64,000 bases of DNA from Geminicoccaceae bacterium (GCA_028285265.1 JANQPX010000069.1:62001-126000); one strand, 5' to 3'; numbered from the stretch's first letter, positions 1-8,136 are shown. Program-made: numbers and translations. The notes: generated from the letters alone by a model not told the origin.

Positions 1-230
1 CGTCCAGCGGCAGGGTTGCACGTCCTTTGGTGCCGTTGAATAAGACCGTGTTTCGTTCGACCAACGTCAGCAAGCGCTTTGCATCTTTGGCGCGGGGGCT
101 AAGAAAGCTTTCAGAGGAAAATCTATATCGCCGCCTTGATGTTCGCCAAGACCTCGAAGTCGGGCCAATTGACAGCTCGATGAAGAAGGGCGGCAAGGCG
201 ACAAGTCTGTCGTCTTGCCGCTATCGATAG

Positions 231-1106
231 TTATGCCGCTGCTTCGATCTTATCCTGAGTTTTCGTCTCGAAATCGTTGGCGTCATGACGCTCATGGAGC
301 TGCAATTCGGGGTCGCCGAATGTCCGGTTCACCATGCGGCCCCGTTGCACTGCCGGCCGGTTGTCGATTGTATCGGCCCATCGCATGACGTTCGTGTAGG
401 ACTCAGCATCAAGAAACTCGGCAGCGTTGTATAAACGGTTCAGCACCAGCTGCCCGTACCAAGGCCAGATTGCAATGTCGGCGATCGTATAGCTATCTCC
501 GGCAATATACGGTGTCACAGCCAAGCGACGTTCCAAAACGTCGAGCTGGCGTTTGGTCTCCATGGTGAACCTGTCGATGGGATATTGAAATTTCTCCGGC
601 GCATAGGCGTAGAAGTGCCCAAAGCCGCCTCCAAGATAAGGCGCGCTGCCCATTTGCCAAAACAGCCAAGAGAGGGTCTCGGTGCGTCCGGCTGGATCGT
701 TGGGTAAGAACGCATCGAACTTCTCAGCGAGATAGAGAAGGATAGCGCCGGATTCGAAAATTCGCGTTGGTCGATCACCGCTTTGGTCCACAAGGGCTGG
801 AATCTTTGAGTTCGGGTTGATCTCAACAAACCCACTTCCGAACTGATCGCCGTCGCCTATTCTGATCAGCCATGCGTCATATTCTGCATCTTCACGGCCA
901 ACTGCCAGCAGTTCCTCCAGCATGACGGTGACCTTGACACCGTTTGGCGTTGCGAGCGAATAGAGCTGCAGGGGATGCTTGCCGACAGGCAAGGGCTTTT
1001 CATGAGTTGGACCAGCGATAGGCCGGTTTATGCTGGCGAATTCACCGCCATTTCCCGTGTCCCAGGTCCATACTTTCGGCGGTTCATAAGTCGTTTCGTT
1101 TGTCAT
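231..1106 (-). CDS. yghU: YghU-type glutathione-dependent disulfide-bond oxidoreductase
   Basis: A 291-residue GST-fold protein that matches the E. coli YghU pattern almost end to end: an N-terminal extension with the VWTWD and GPTHEKPLPVGKHPLQLYS blocks, a thioredoxin-like domain with TPNGVKV (residues 53-59) in place of a catalytic cysteine, and an all-helical GST C-terminal domain (about 140-265) ending in the LHERHDA block. YghU-family proteins bind two glutathione molecules and reduce disulfides in the cytosol. The ATG at 1106 is preferred over one 12 codons upstream because the homologous N-terminus begins there. It lies 64 bp downstream of the bdcA-like gene on the same strand and may be co-transcribed with it. 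Family assignment is firm; the physiological substrate is unknown. Confidence 0.93.
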   Translation of the reverse strand: MTNETTYEPPKVWTWDTGNGGEFASINRPIAGPTHEKPLPVGKHPLQLYSLATPNGVKVTVMLEELLAVGREDAEYDAWLIRIGDGDQFGSGFVEINPNSKIPALVDQSGDRPTRIFESGAILLYLAEKFDAFLPNDPAGRTETLSWLFWQMGSAPYLGGGFGHFYAYAPEKFQYPIDRFTMETKRQLDVLERRLAVTPYIAGDSYTIADIAIWPWYGQLVLNRLYNAAEFLDAESYTNVMRWADTIDNRPAVQRGRMVNRTFGDPELQLHERHDANDFETKTQDKIEAAA

Positions 1107-1170
1107 GAGATGTCTCGCATCTTTTGAGTGCAGGGAAGTCATTTGATCAACGGCTCGATGTCATGCTGGC

Positions 1171-1884
1171 CTAGGCGCCAAAGCCACCGTCAATGGTATG
1201 TTGAGCGCCGGTGACAATCGATGCCTCCGGGCCGACGAGATAGGCAACCATGGCTGCGATTTCATCCGGCCTTGCATGGCGTTTGATCGCCATGAACGAG
1301 TGCATCATCTCCTTCATAGGCCCGTCCGCAGGATTGAGGTCGGTGTCGACGGGACCAGGTTGGACACTGTTGACAGTAATGCCGCGCTCTCCGAAGTCAC
1401 GCGCAAGGCCGCGCACCATGCCCTGGACCGCAGACTTGGTAAGCGCGTAGCCGGCACCTCCTGGGAATGGCATCCGATCACCATTGACAGAGCCGATCAT
1501 GACGATCCGTCCGCCATTTGGCATGTTTCGAGCGGCGCCTACTGCCGCATGGTAGGGGCTGCGGACATTGATATCGATCATGTGATCGATTGCATCGGGA
1601 TCTTGTTCCAATGGGTCTCCGAGCACGGCGACGCCGGCATTGACGACGAGAACGTCGAGAGGCCCTTGATCCTTAATGATCGAAGCTACAGCATCGCGAT
1701 CAGCGCTGTCTGCCTGGACTGCTCGTGCGCCCGTCTTGTCGGCAAGAGTTCTTGCTGCTTCGGTCGAGCCGCCATAGGTGAAGACGGTGTCTGCGCCATC
1801 TTGAGTGAGACGTTCGACAATGGCGGCACCGATGCCGCGGCTTCCTCCAAGAATCAGGGCCTTTTTATCGTCGAGGACAGGCAT
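1171..1884 (-). CDS. bdcA: BdcA-like short-chain dehydrogenase/reductase
   Basis: A 237-residue SDR. The Rossmann glycine motif GGSRGIG is at 13-19, NAG at 82-84, and the catalytic Ser132, Tyr146 and Lys150 (YxxxK) are intact. The blocks IGSVNGDRMP, QPGPVDTD and AIKRHARPDE follow E. coli BdcA closely. BdcA was described as a c-di-GMP-binding protein that affects biofilm dispersal; an oxidoreductase activity is also possible. The start has a good ribosome site (AAGGAGAAGGACG before ATG). It is divergent from a TetR gene that resembles BdcR, the same arrangement as in E. coli, which supports the name. Its true substrate cannot be read from sequence. Confidence 0.88.
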   Translation of the reverse strand: MPVLDDKKALILGGSRGIGAAIVERLTQDGADTVFTYGGSTEAARTLADKTGARAVQADSADRDAVASIIKDQGPLDVLVVNAGVAVLGDPLEQDPDAIDHMIDINVRSPYHAAVGAARNMPNGGRIVMIGSVNGDRMPFPGGAGYALTKSAVQGMVRGLARDFGERGITVNSVQPGPVDTDLNPADGPMKEMMHSFMAIKRHARPDEIAAMVAYLVGPEASIVTGAQHTIDGGFGA

Positions 1885-1898
1885 CGTCCTTCTCCTTG

Positions 1899-1926
1899 TT
1901 GAATTGATTAGTGATCGCTATATAAA
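1899..1926 (+). promoter_or_regulatory. bdcR promoter with candidate BdcR operator
   Basis: On the plus strand TTGAAT (1899-1904) and TATAAA (1921-1926) are separated by 16 nt and fit a sigma-70 type promoter for bdcR. The spacer ends with a near-palindrome, TAGTGATCGCTA (1909-1920), with one mismatched pair, in the 75-bp divergent gap between bdcA and bdcR. TetR repressors usually bind such sites and control both directions, so this is the likely autoregulatory operator. Confidence 0.5.
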
Positions 1927-1959
1927 TATCAACCGAACGGGCTACAAGCGAAATATGTA

Positions 1960-2571
1960 ATGACTGCTAAAAAAAATTGTGAAGGGCGAGGACGTCCGCG
2001 TTGTTTCGACGTCGATCAGGCCATCGATATAGCGAAGGGCCTGTTCCACGAACGCGGTTATGATGGTGTCGGCGTAGCAGAGCTTGCGAAAGCCATCGGC
2101 ATCAATCCTCCTAGCCTTTATGCTGCTTTTGGAAGCAAACATGGACTCTTCCAGAAAGTTGTAGAGCGTTACGCCTCGGCTGAGGGTGCGTTCATCGGAA
2201 CAATTCTCGACAGGAGCCAAAGCCCCGAAAAGGCCATTCGGGATGTCTTGTTCCGCGCTGCCGAGATGTTCACGGCCGATCGTGAATGTCGTGGCTGTCT
2301 CGTAATGGATGGCGCGCGAAATAGCATCGATGCAGAAGCTCGGGCTCTGACCAGCGCCTTCCGGGCTCTAACACGACAGAAGCTTGCGGCTTGGCTCGAA
2401 AGCAGAGGCGTTCGAAACGCCGAGCCATTCGCCGATACCTTCATGATCGGTATGGCGGGTCTATCAGCCGCTGCGCGCGATGGTATGCAGAAAGACGATC
2501 TCGTGCGCGCTGCAGGTACGTTGGCAAACGGCCTCGTTGCTACGTTGGAGATCGCGGATCCGCTGGCATAG
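1960..2571 (+). CDS. bdcR: TetR-family regulator, BdcR-like
   Basis: A 203-residue TetR repressor. The N-terminal helix-turn-helix (about 10-55) contains GRPRCFD, FHERGYDGVGVAELAKA and INPPSLYAAFGSKHGLF, as in BdcR and the AcrR/NemR-like group. The C-terminal ligand domain has the CRGCLVMDGARN block (about 109-120) with two cysteines, which in related regulators can be redox-responsive. It is divergent from bdcA and is expected to repress it. Assignment to TetR is certain; equivalence to BdcR rests on similarity and position. Confidence 0.87.
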   Translation: MTAKKNCEGRGRPRCFDVDQAIDIAKGLFHERGYDGVGVAELAKAIGINPPSLYAAFGSKHGLFQKVVERYASAEGAFIGTILDRSQSPEKAIRDVLFRAAEMFTADRECRGCLVMDGARNSIDAEARALTSAFRALTRQKLAAWLESRGVRNAEPFADTFMIGMAGLSAAARDGMQKDDLVRAAGTLANGLVATLEIADPLA

Positions 2572-2664
2572 GAAAACACTTGCTGGACGTGGTGCGGGGG
2601 CGTGGCAAGCGACCTCTTGAGCTGGCATCGCTCAGAGACATCAAGCTCAAAGGCGACTTAGTCA

Positions 2665-2685
2665 CAGTCATCGCAGCGATGACTG
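2665..2685. repeat. perfect inverted repeat after bdcR
   Basis: CAGTCATCGC, a central A, then GCGATGACTG: ten-base arms about 94 bp downstream of bdcR. RNA could form a 9-bp stem with a 3-nt loop. The following GTTAGCTTTG is only weakly T-rich, so it may be an inefficient terminator or a protein-binding site. Confidence 0.4.
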
Positions 2686-2779
2686 GTTAGCTTTGTCTCA
2701 ACACCGTTGTCGATGCGGCGAATGAGAGCTGCAGATTCTTTTTGCCTTTGTGTAAAGCTGAACTCATAGGAGTAGTATC

Positions 2780-2929
2780 ATGAGGCTATTTCTATTGCCC
2801 GGTGATGTCGCTGCGGCACTTGTCGGCCTTAGAGAGGGAAGCGAACATCGACAGATCTTCCGAATGTTCGTCAATACGGTCGTCTGGGGCATCCTTGCCG
2901 TCTTCATCGCGTTCTCTCTATCCTTTTGA
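2780..2929 (+). CDS. small single-span membrane protein (49 aa), unknown
   Basis: A short frame starting MRLFLLPGDVAAAL with a good ribosome site (AGGAG, 7 nt before the ATG) and ending in a hydrophobic segment (about 30-49, VNTVVWGILAVFIAFSLSF) that would make one membrane span at the extreme C-terminus. This looks like a real micro-protein: the ribosome site, composition and topology agree, and nothing else occupies the interval. It lies tail-to-tail with the spermidine-synthase-like gene, 37 bp away. No function is recognised. Confidence 0.5.
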   Translation: MRLFLLPGDVAAALVGLREGSEHRQIFRMFVNTVVWGILAVFIAFSLSF

Positions 2930-2966
2930 TGACTCCACCGCGGCATCGCCCATCCGAGGCTTGCAC

Positions 2967-4508
2967 TCATAACTCACCAAGACCGACAAGCCGGTCGATG
3001 GGCGCATAGTCGTCCGTAAGGATTGGTGGGTCATACTTCAATTGAAGTTGGGCAAGCCTTTCAGGGGCAATCTTCGCGTAGACTTGCCCACTTTGATCGA
3101 CAAGATGGTCCTGTCCACTTGGCTCGTCGGAAGCGAAAAGTACGAAGGTCGTTCGTCCACCTGAAAGAAAGTCACCCTCCTCAGCAAAAACCTCGACATG
3201 GTTAAAGACGGCCTTCTGTGTTCGATGGATGGCCAAGAGGGCGGGCATATTTGGGACGTGATCGACAACGTTCATCGCGTAGAGACCGCCGTTCTTCAGC
3301 CGCTCCTTGATCAGTTGAAAGAACTCGTATGTGACCAGGTGGGGCGGTGCGGCGATATCGGTAAAAGCATCGCCGATGATGGTGTGATATCGCTTTTGTA
3401 CGTGGCGGAGCGTCACGCGCGCATCGCCGTGGACAATATTGATGCCTGTCCCAGGAAGCCACATCCGGTCTAGGGCGAGCTTCGTGACCTCAGGATCGAT
3501 CTCGCTGACCGTGATCGTTGCACCAGGTGATGCTGCTTTCCATGCGCGCGGAAGCGTGTAAGCACCGCCACCGATGAAGAAAGAAGAGGCAGGCACACCA
3601 CCGAAGCGATTTTGAACAAAGAGATCAATCAGGGCGACATAAGGCGTTATCAGCTCTTTTGGATAGGCTTCGAGGTTGATCCCGTGGCCGAGGTGATCAA
3701 GCACCATGAGTTTGGCTGACGTGCCAAGCTCCGGTGTAAAATCAACGATGCGAATACAGTAATATTGGCTTTCCCTTGTGCAGACGGTGCCAAGGCTCAA
3801 ATTATAGGCCGTAATAATCGAGGTGATGCCGATCGAAATGACAACCACGATCCGGTGTTTTAGGGTTCCGCCCATGAACAGAAGAACGATTGCCGAGATC
3901 ACATAAATGAGGGCGATCATAGACAGCGTTAACGTTGACCCTAACCAGGAGATGAAGAGAAAACCCGCGGCAAGCGTGCCGATGATTGCACCGATCGATC
4001 CTGCAGCAAAGATCGCGCCGAGGGCTTTCCCTGGCCCTGCCGGCCGCAAATCGACGATCGTCTTCGCCAGAACCGGGGATGGGATGCCGGCAAAAAATGA
4101 TGGCAAAAACACGATGATGCTGGCCAGGGCCAAGATTGCCAGACCGGCATCGGGGGTGGAGCTCAAGATTGGACCCGAGACAAGGCGGAGGATCGGAAGG
4201 GTCATCGCTGTTGTAGTCGCAGCGAGACCCAAGGCCACTGCGATCATCCCTAAACTGTGCTGGCGAGGGCGTTCTGCAAAGACACCGCCAATCCAGTGCC
4301 CCACTGAAAAGCCGGCAAGAACTACGGCGATTACTGCCGTCCAGCTATAGACGGACATGCCGACATACGGGGCGAGCATACGCCCTGCAATGATCTCCAC
4401 CACCAAGCCCGCTGCCGACACCAAAGCTTGGAGAAGAAGAATCACTGGTGATGACAGAAGCCGGGGATGGTAGGCGTTCTCGAGCGTGGTTGAAGCTTGA
4501 ACAGACAT
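2967..4508 (-). CDS. membrane-fused spermidine-synthase-like protein
   Basis: A 513-residue two-part protein. Residues about 20-235 carry some seven hydrophobic spans with an MFS-like look (GRMLAPYVG at 42-50 is typical of the family). Residues about 250-500 form a spermidine-synthase-type Rossmann domain: GGGAYTLPR (313-321), SEIDPE (335-340), HGDARV (360-365) and the catalytic-site-like IIGDAF (377-382). The classical GGGDG loop is GGGAY here, as in many bacterial membrane-fused members whose polyamine synthase activity is unproven. The reaction, if any, would transfer aminopropyl from decarboxylated SAM. It is divergent from the Crp/Fnr gene, 82 bp apart. No strong ribosome site is visible before the ATG. 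Confidence 0.82.
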   Translation of the reverse strand: MSVQASTTLENAYHPRLLSSPVILLLQALVSAAGLVVEIIAGRMLAPYVGMSVYSWTAVIAVVLAGFSVGHWIGGVFAERPRQHSLGMIAVALGLAATTTAMTLPILRLVSGPILSSTPDAGLAILALASIIVFLPSFFAGIPSPVLAKTIVDLRPAGPGKALGAIFAAGSIGAIIGTLAAGFLFISWLGSTLTLSMIALIYVISAIVLLFMGGTLKHRIVVVISIGITSIITAYNLSLGTVCTRESQYYCIRIVDFTPELGTSAKLMVLDHLGHGINLEAYPKELITPYVALIDLFVQNRFGGVPASSFFIGGGAYTLPRAWKAASPGATITVSEIDPEVTKLALDRMWLPGTGINIVHGDARVTLRHVQKRYHTIIGDAFTDIAAPPHLVTYEFFQLIKERLKNGGLYAMNVVDHVPNMPALLAIHRTQKAVFNHVEVFAEEGDFLSGGRTTFVLFASDEPSGQDHLVDQSGQVYAKIAPERLAQLQLKYDPPILTDDYAPIDRLVGLGEL

Positions 4509-4555
4509 TGGGTTTCAATGGACGAAATGGGTGGCAAAGGCTGCTTGAAATTCTC

Positions 4556-4570
4556 TCGATGGTCAATCGA
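4556..4570. promoter_or_regulatory. candidate Crp/Fnr-type operator
   Basis: TCGAT-N5-ATCGA, a perfect short inverted repeat in the gap between the divergent spermidine-synthase-like and Crp/Fnr genes. Crp/Fnr proteins bind similarly spaced dyads, and autoregulation would put a site here. The arms are only 5 bp, so chance is possible. Confidence 0.3.
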
Positions 4571-4590
4571 AGAAGGTCTGGAGGTAATTG

Positions 4591-5247
4591 ATGGATTGGA
4601 TTGATCGATTTGGCGGCTTGTCGAAGCTCGAGGAACCTATACGCAAGGCGTTAATCGAGCGCAGCCAGATCGTCCAGTTGCCTTCCGGAACTTTGATCTT
4701 TGGCCCTGGTAAGGCGCCTGAGAGTCTTCTTTTGCTTCTGGAGGGCACCGTCCGCGTGCAGCAGGTCGCTGAAAACGGGCGCGAAATCGTCCTATACCGG
4801 GTTCAGGCCGGTGAAAGTTGCGTGCTGACAACGGCTTGCCTTCTCGCCTATGAGGACTACCTGGCGGAAGGTCTTGCCGAAACTGCGATCCAGGCGGTGG
4901 CGATACCACGTGCCGTCTTCGAAGACTTGATTGCCCGATCCAGCTTATTCCGGCGATTTGTCTTTACCGCTTACTCGAGGCGGATAACCGATCTCTTCGT
5001 GGTCATCGAGGAAGTTGCGTTCAAGAGAATTGACCTCCGCCTCGCGCAGAAGCTCCTGGAGCTCGGGCGATCGTCAGGCCATGTCCATCTGACCCATCAG
5101 CAACTGGCAACGGAACTCGGCTCGGCGCGTGAGGTGATCTCCAGGCAGCTTCACGAATTCCAACGCCGTGGCTGGGTAAGCGCAACGCGTGGCGACGTTC
5201 GCCTCACCGATATCCGGGCGCTTGACGATTTCGCGACAACTGTCTGA
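4591..5247 (+). CDS. Crp/Fnr-family transcriptional regulator with a Cys pair
   Basis: A 218-residue regulator: cyclic-nucleotide-binding-like beta roll (about 15-120), dimer helix (about 125-150) and a winged HTH (HLTHQQLATELGSAREVISRQ, about 168-188). The Fnr N-terminal iron-sulfur cysteines and the cAMP phosphate-binding motif are absent. Two cysteines, Cys77 and Cys83 in SCVLTTAC, sit in the sensory roll. The ATG at 4591 is preceded by GGAGG; a TTG directly before it is less likely. It stands upstream of a sulfur transport and MBL cluster on the same strand and is the probable regulator. Sensing of persulfide or redox state through Cys77/Cys83 is inference. Confidence 0.9.
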   Translation: MDWIDRFGGLSKLEEPIRKALIERSQIVQLPSGTLIFGPGKAPESLLLLLEGTVRVQQVAENGREIVLYRVQAGESCVLTTACLLAYEDYLAEGLAETAIQAVAIPRAVFEDLIARSSLFRRFVFTAYSRRITDLFVVIEEVAFKRIDLRLAQKLLELGRSSGHVHLTHQQLATELGSAREVISRQLHEFQRRGWVSATRGDVRLTDIRALDDFATTV

Positions 5248-5275
5248 ACCACGGATCTCTCAAAGATTTGTTCTT

Positions 5276-5290
5276 CGTGACTTGGTCACG
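5276..5290. promoter_or_regulatory. short inverted repeat upstream of DUF2892 gene
   Basis: CGTGAC-TTG-GTCACG between the Crp/Fnr gene and the DUF2892 gene. It could be a regulator site for the sulfur operon or a weak stem at the end of the Crp/Fnr transcript. The sequence does not decide between them. Confidence 0.28.
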
Positions 5291-5352
5291 GACTTTGGAT
5301 TGGCGATGGAGCAGGGTGAAGAAATCACAACGCCCAGAACGGAGACTTTGTC

Positions 5353-5553
5353 ATGTCTGTCAATGTTGGCTCAGCTGATCGCGTCGTCAGGCTTATTCTT
5401 GGTTTGGTGCTTATCGCCTTCAGCGTCTTATCCAGCATGGGGCCGTTCGGAGCGACCATAGCGGCAGTTATTGGAACCGTATTGGCCGTGACAGCGCTGG
5501 TAAGGTTTTGCCCACTCTATCGTTTGCTTGGCATTCGTACGTGTCGAGTCTAG
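5353..5553 (+). CDS. DUF2892 (YgaP-type membrane segment) protein
   Basis: A 66-residue protein with two hydrophobic spans (about 12-28 and 31-50). It has the family signature: an N-terminal VGSADRVVRLILG, then ALVRFCPLYRLLGIRTC, including the conserved CPLY. DUF2892 is the membrane domain that follows the rhodanese domain in YgaP; alone it is usually found beside rhodaneses, YeeE transporters and MBL persulfide dioxygenases. Here it leads that operon, with GGAG before the ATG and 3 bp to the next gene. A role in sulfane-sulfur handling is inferred from context. Confidence 0.85.
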   Translation: MSVNVGSADRVVRLILGLVLIAFSVLSSMGPFGATIAAVIGTVLAVTALVRFCPLYRLLGIRTCRV

Positions 5554-5556
5554 GGA

Positions 5557-5988
5557 ATGGAAACGGCTTTCACCCCTTTCGCTTCACTTCTTGGCGGTGT
5601 TCTCATTGGGACGGCTGCCGTGATGTTGATGCTACTTCATGGGCGCATCGCAGGCGCAACAGGTATTCTGACCGGCGTGCTCAACCCGACTGATCGCAGA
5701 GACTGGTCGTGGCGGATGGCCATGATCGCGGGCATGATGACCGCACCTGCCTTGTGGTTTCTTGCCATTGGGATGATGCCAACGATACAGGTGCCCGTTT
5801 CAATGCCGGTTCTGATGATCGGTGGCTTGCTGGTTGGCGTCGGTGTGACGTTGAGCAGCGGCTGTACGTCAGGCCACGGCGTTTGTGGTATCGCGCGCTG
5901 CTCGCCCCGGTCGTTCGCGGCGACGATGTCCTTTATGGTGACGACCTTTCTAACCGTTTATCTCGTGCGCCATGTCTTTGGGAGCTGA
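5557..5988 (+). CDS. YeeE/YedE-family half transporter, first subunit
   Basis: A 143-residue integral membrane protein with about four spans. The conserved cysteine block GCTSGHGVCGIAR (about 103-115) is the hallmark of the YeeE/YedE (TsuA-like) sulfur transporters, where such cysteines pass thiosulfate or sulfane sulfur. In many proteobacteria the family is split into two short genes, sometimes called pmpA and pmpB, and this is the first half. It starts 3 bp after the DUF2892 gene and ends 4 bp before the second half, so the two are probably translated and assembled together. Substrate not determinable from sequence. Confidence 0.87.
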   Translation: METAFTPFASLLGGVLIGTAAVMLMLLHGRIAGATGILTGVLNPTDRRDWSWRMAMIAGMMTAPALWFLAIGMMPTIQVPVSMPVLMIGGLLVGVGVTLSSGCTSGHGVCGIARCSPRSFAATMSFMVTTFLTVYLVRHVFGS

Positions 5989-5992
5989 ACGG

Positions 5993-6442
5993 ATGCGCCT
6001 CGCTTCTACCTATCTCATAGGCGTACTTTTTGGCACCGGTATCGTTATTTCTGGTATGGCAAATCCGGTGAAGGTGTTGAATTTCTTCGATATTGCCGGA
6101 AGCTTTGACCCCAGCTTGTCTCTCGTCATGGGAGGCGCTCTGGTCACGACGTTTTTTGGCTATCGGTTCGTACTTAAGCGGGACATGCCATATTTTGCCG
6201 ATCGCTTCTTCATTCCGACCGATCGGCAGATCGATTGGCGGTTGATCGGTGGTTCCTGCCTTTTCGGCGTCGGCTGGGGGATGGCTGGCTTTTGCCCTGG
6301 CGGTGCGTTACCAGCGCTGGGTACGGGACAGATTGAAGTAATGATCTTCGTTTCAGCGCTGATCGTCGGTATCTTAGTGGCGCGTTTCACATTACGGCGG
6401 TCGTACAGGGTATCGTCGAACCTGACAGGACATCGAACCTAG
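5993..6442 (+). CDS. YeeE/YedE-family half transporter, second subunit
   Basis: A 149-residue membrane protein with about four spans and the second-half signature: N-terminal GVLFGTGIVISGMANPVKVLNF and GVGWGMAGFCPGGALPALGTG (about 97-117), containing the conserved FCPGG cysteine. The ATG at 5993 gives the conserved MRLASTYLIG start; a frame extension upstream would overlap the preceding gene. Together with its neighbour it forms a complete YeeE/YedE pore, probably importing thiosulfate, sulfide or related sulfur species into the cytosol for the downstream MBL enzyme. Confidence 0.87.
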   Translation: MRLASTYLIGVLFGTGIVISGMANPVKVLNFFDIAGSFDPSLSLVMGGALVTTFFGYRFVLKRDMPYFADRFFIPTDRQIDWRLIGGSCLFGVGWGMAGFCPGGALPALGTGQIEVMIFVSALIVGILVARFTLRRSYRVSSNLTGHRT

Positions 6443-6498
6443 CCTATGATGAGGAAGGATTTGGCCATCCGACGAACTACCAACGTGAGCTTGGAAGT

Positions 6499-7386
6499 AT
6501 GAACGATCACGCCATGGATATGAGGATCAAGCCAGAGGTGAAGGCGTTTTTTGATCCAGGAACCAATACCATTAGCTATGTGGTCAAGGATCCAGCATCC
6601 GCTTCCTGTGCGGTGATTGATAGCGTGATGGATCTCGACTATGCAGCTGGCCGCATCACCTATGACAATGCCGATGAGATCATCAAGTATATCGAAGAAC
6701 GGCAGTTGGCTGTTGAGTGGCTAATCGAGACCCATGCCCATGCCGACCATTTGTCAGCTGCTCCCTATATCCAGGGGAAAGTCGGCGGCATGCTTGGCAT
6801 TGGTAGCGGGATCACGATCGTCCAAGACGTCTTTGGGAAGATCTTCAACGAAGGCACCGAATTCCAACGGGACGGCAGTCAGTTCGACCGGCTTTTTAAT
6901 GAAGGCGACTCATACAATATCGGTGGCATGAGAGCTGTTGTGCTGCACACACCTGGCCACACGCCAGCTTGCACGACCCATGTCATTGGGGACGCTGCTT
7001 TTGTTGGTGATACACTCTTTATGCCTGACGGCGGCAGCGCTCGTGCTGACTTTCCAGGCGGTGATGCGGGCACGCTTTATGACTCCATACAGAGAGTGCT
7101 TGCCTTACCTAATGAGATGCGACTTTTCATGTGTCACGATTACGGGCCCAATGGTCGAGAGATACGTTGGGAAACCACAGTTGCCGATGAAAAGAGCCAG
7201 AACATACACGTCGGTGGCGGAAGGACGCGCGAGGAGTTCGTCGCATTACGTGAGGCTCGGGACAAGACTTTGAATATGCCGAGCCTCATCATCCCTTCAC
7301 TGCAAGTCAATATCCGTGCAGGCGAGTTGCCTCCTAGCGATGCGCAGGGTGACACCTTCTTGAAAGTGCCGGTCAACAAAATCTGA
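6499..7386 (+). CDS. MBL-fold hydrolase, persulfide dioxygenase-like (Blh type)
   Basis: A 295-residue metallo-beta-lactamase-fold protein. Metal ligands are visible: THAHADH (78-84), HTPGHTPAC, the GDTLF aspartate, and CHDYGPNGREIRWETTV with the last histidine. Length and the C-terminal NMPSLIIPSLQVNIRAGELP block match Blh and ETHE1-like proteins that oxidise glutathione persulfide to sulfite. It follows the YeeE/YedE pair by 56 bp and closes the sulfur operon. Blh is usually paired with the ArsR repressor BigR, but here the only regulator in the cluster is Crp/Fnr type. No rhodanese domain is fused. Confidence 0.87.
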   Translation: MNDHAMDMRIKPEVKAFFDPGTNTISYVVKDPASASCAVIDSVMDLDYAAGRITYDNADEIIKYIEERQLAVEWLIETHAHADHLSAAPYIQGKVGGMLGIGSGITIVQDVFGKIFNEGTEFQRDGSQFDRLFNEGDSYNIGGMRAVVLHTPGHTPACTTHVIGDAAFVGDTLFMPDGGSARADFPGGDAGTLYDSIQRVLALPNEMRLFMCHDYGPNGREIRWETTVADEKSQNIHVGGGRTREEFVALREARDKTLNMPSLIIPSLQVNIRAGELPPSDAQGDTFLKVPVNKI

Positions 7387-7396
7387 GGGCATCGAC

Positions 7397-7426
7397 GTTC
7401 GTGAGCGCATTGCCAGCAATGCGAAC
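7397..7426 (+). terminator. stem-loop after the sulfur operon
   Basis: A perfect CGCATTGC / GCAATGCG pair (7406-7413 and 7416-7423), with flanking GTTCG and CGAAC that could extend the stem past a bulge. It begins 11 bp after the MBL stop codon. No T-run follows, so this is a possible rather than a textbook intrinsic terminator. Confidence 0.42.
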
Positions 7427-8136
7427 GAATAGGCTCGTGATTTTATCAAGCCGCTCCTGCCGAGCGGCCGCCGATGCGCCCTTTTGCTGATCGCCAAACG
7501 CGATGTTTTTGCTCACTTAGAGATGCGGGAAGAGAGCATAGAATTGAAAGCACATCGCTGGTTCCTGCTCCGCTAGCGGCAAAGTGCTCATCGGCTGGCT
7601 ACCGTCGCAGTCTTATCTGAGGTGGGCGGCAAGTAATCCGAAACGTGGTTCAATTTCACCATCTTTCCGCACCCCGATGGACTGAGAGGGGCGATGAACT
7701 TACCGTCAGCGACGTCAATTGCTTCGTCGGTTGCTACGCGTGCGAGATTTGTGACGATCGTGATGTCTGTGGGCGAATGGTTGAACCTGGCGCATCTGCT
7801 GCGAGGAGTACTGACGACATCTGAATCCGTATTGCCATGCGTCAGGTATGAGCCACGAAAGTTGTTCAATCAGGGCAGGGGAACCCAAGTGGCATCTTTG
7901 CTGATCGATCCGCTCCGTAGGTCACCGCCGCGACGATTCGGATCACACGAGAATCAGAATTTTCTACCATAGGTCTTATAAACAGAGGTTTGATATACTA
8001 TAAAAGTGCGTCTTAAGTTCAAAAATCAGGTTAGATGACTTCACCCATGGCGATCGATATGCGCGGTAGCAGGGCTAAGGCCATCGGCTTTGGGCATGCT
8101 TGATTTTGTCGTGACCGAAGCGTCGAAGCGTCTGAT
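7427..8136. other. gene-poor interval
   Basis: About 710 bp without a convincing gene. Open frames on both strands near 7588-7972 lack family resemblance and overlap each other. The last 150 bp are AT-rich around 7970-8020 (TATAAA, TATACTATAAAA), which probably holds the promoter of the membrane protein gene at 8137. Confidence 0.5.

Noticed and set aside
27..230. 67-codon plus-strand frame at the left edge, open from the window start
   Set aside because: Composition and sequence match no family, the opposite strand is equally open, and no ribosome site is seen. It could be the end of a gene outside the window, but that cannot be supported.
1198..1902. 234-codon plus-strand frame opposite bdcA
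   Set aside because: It is the mirror of the well-supported SDR gene and has no family resemblance or ribosome site.
7588..7972. Overlapping frames on both strands in the 7.4-8.1 kb gap
   Set aside because: Neither has a recognisable motif or ribosome site, and they are mutually exclusive.
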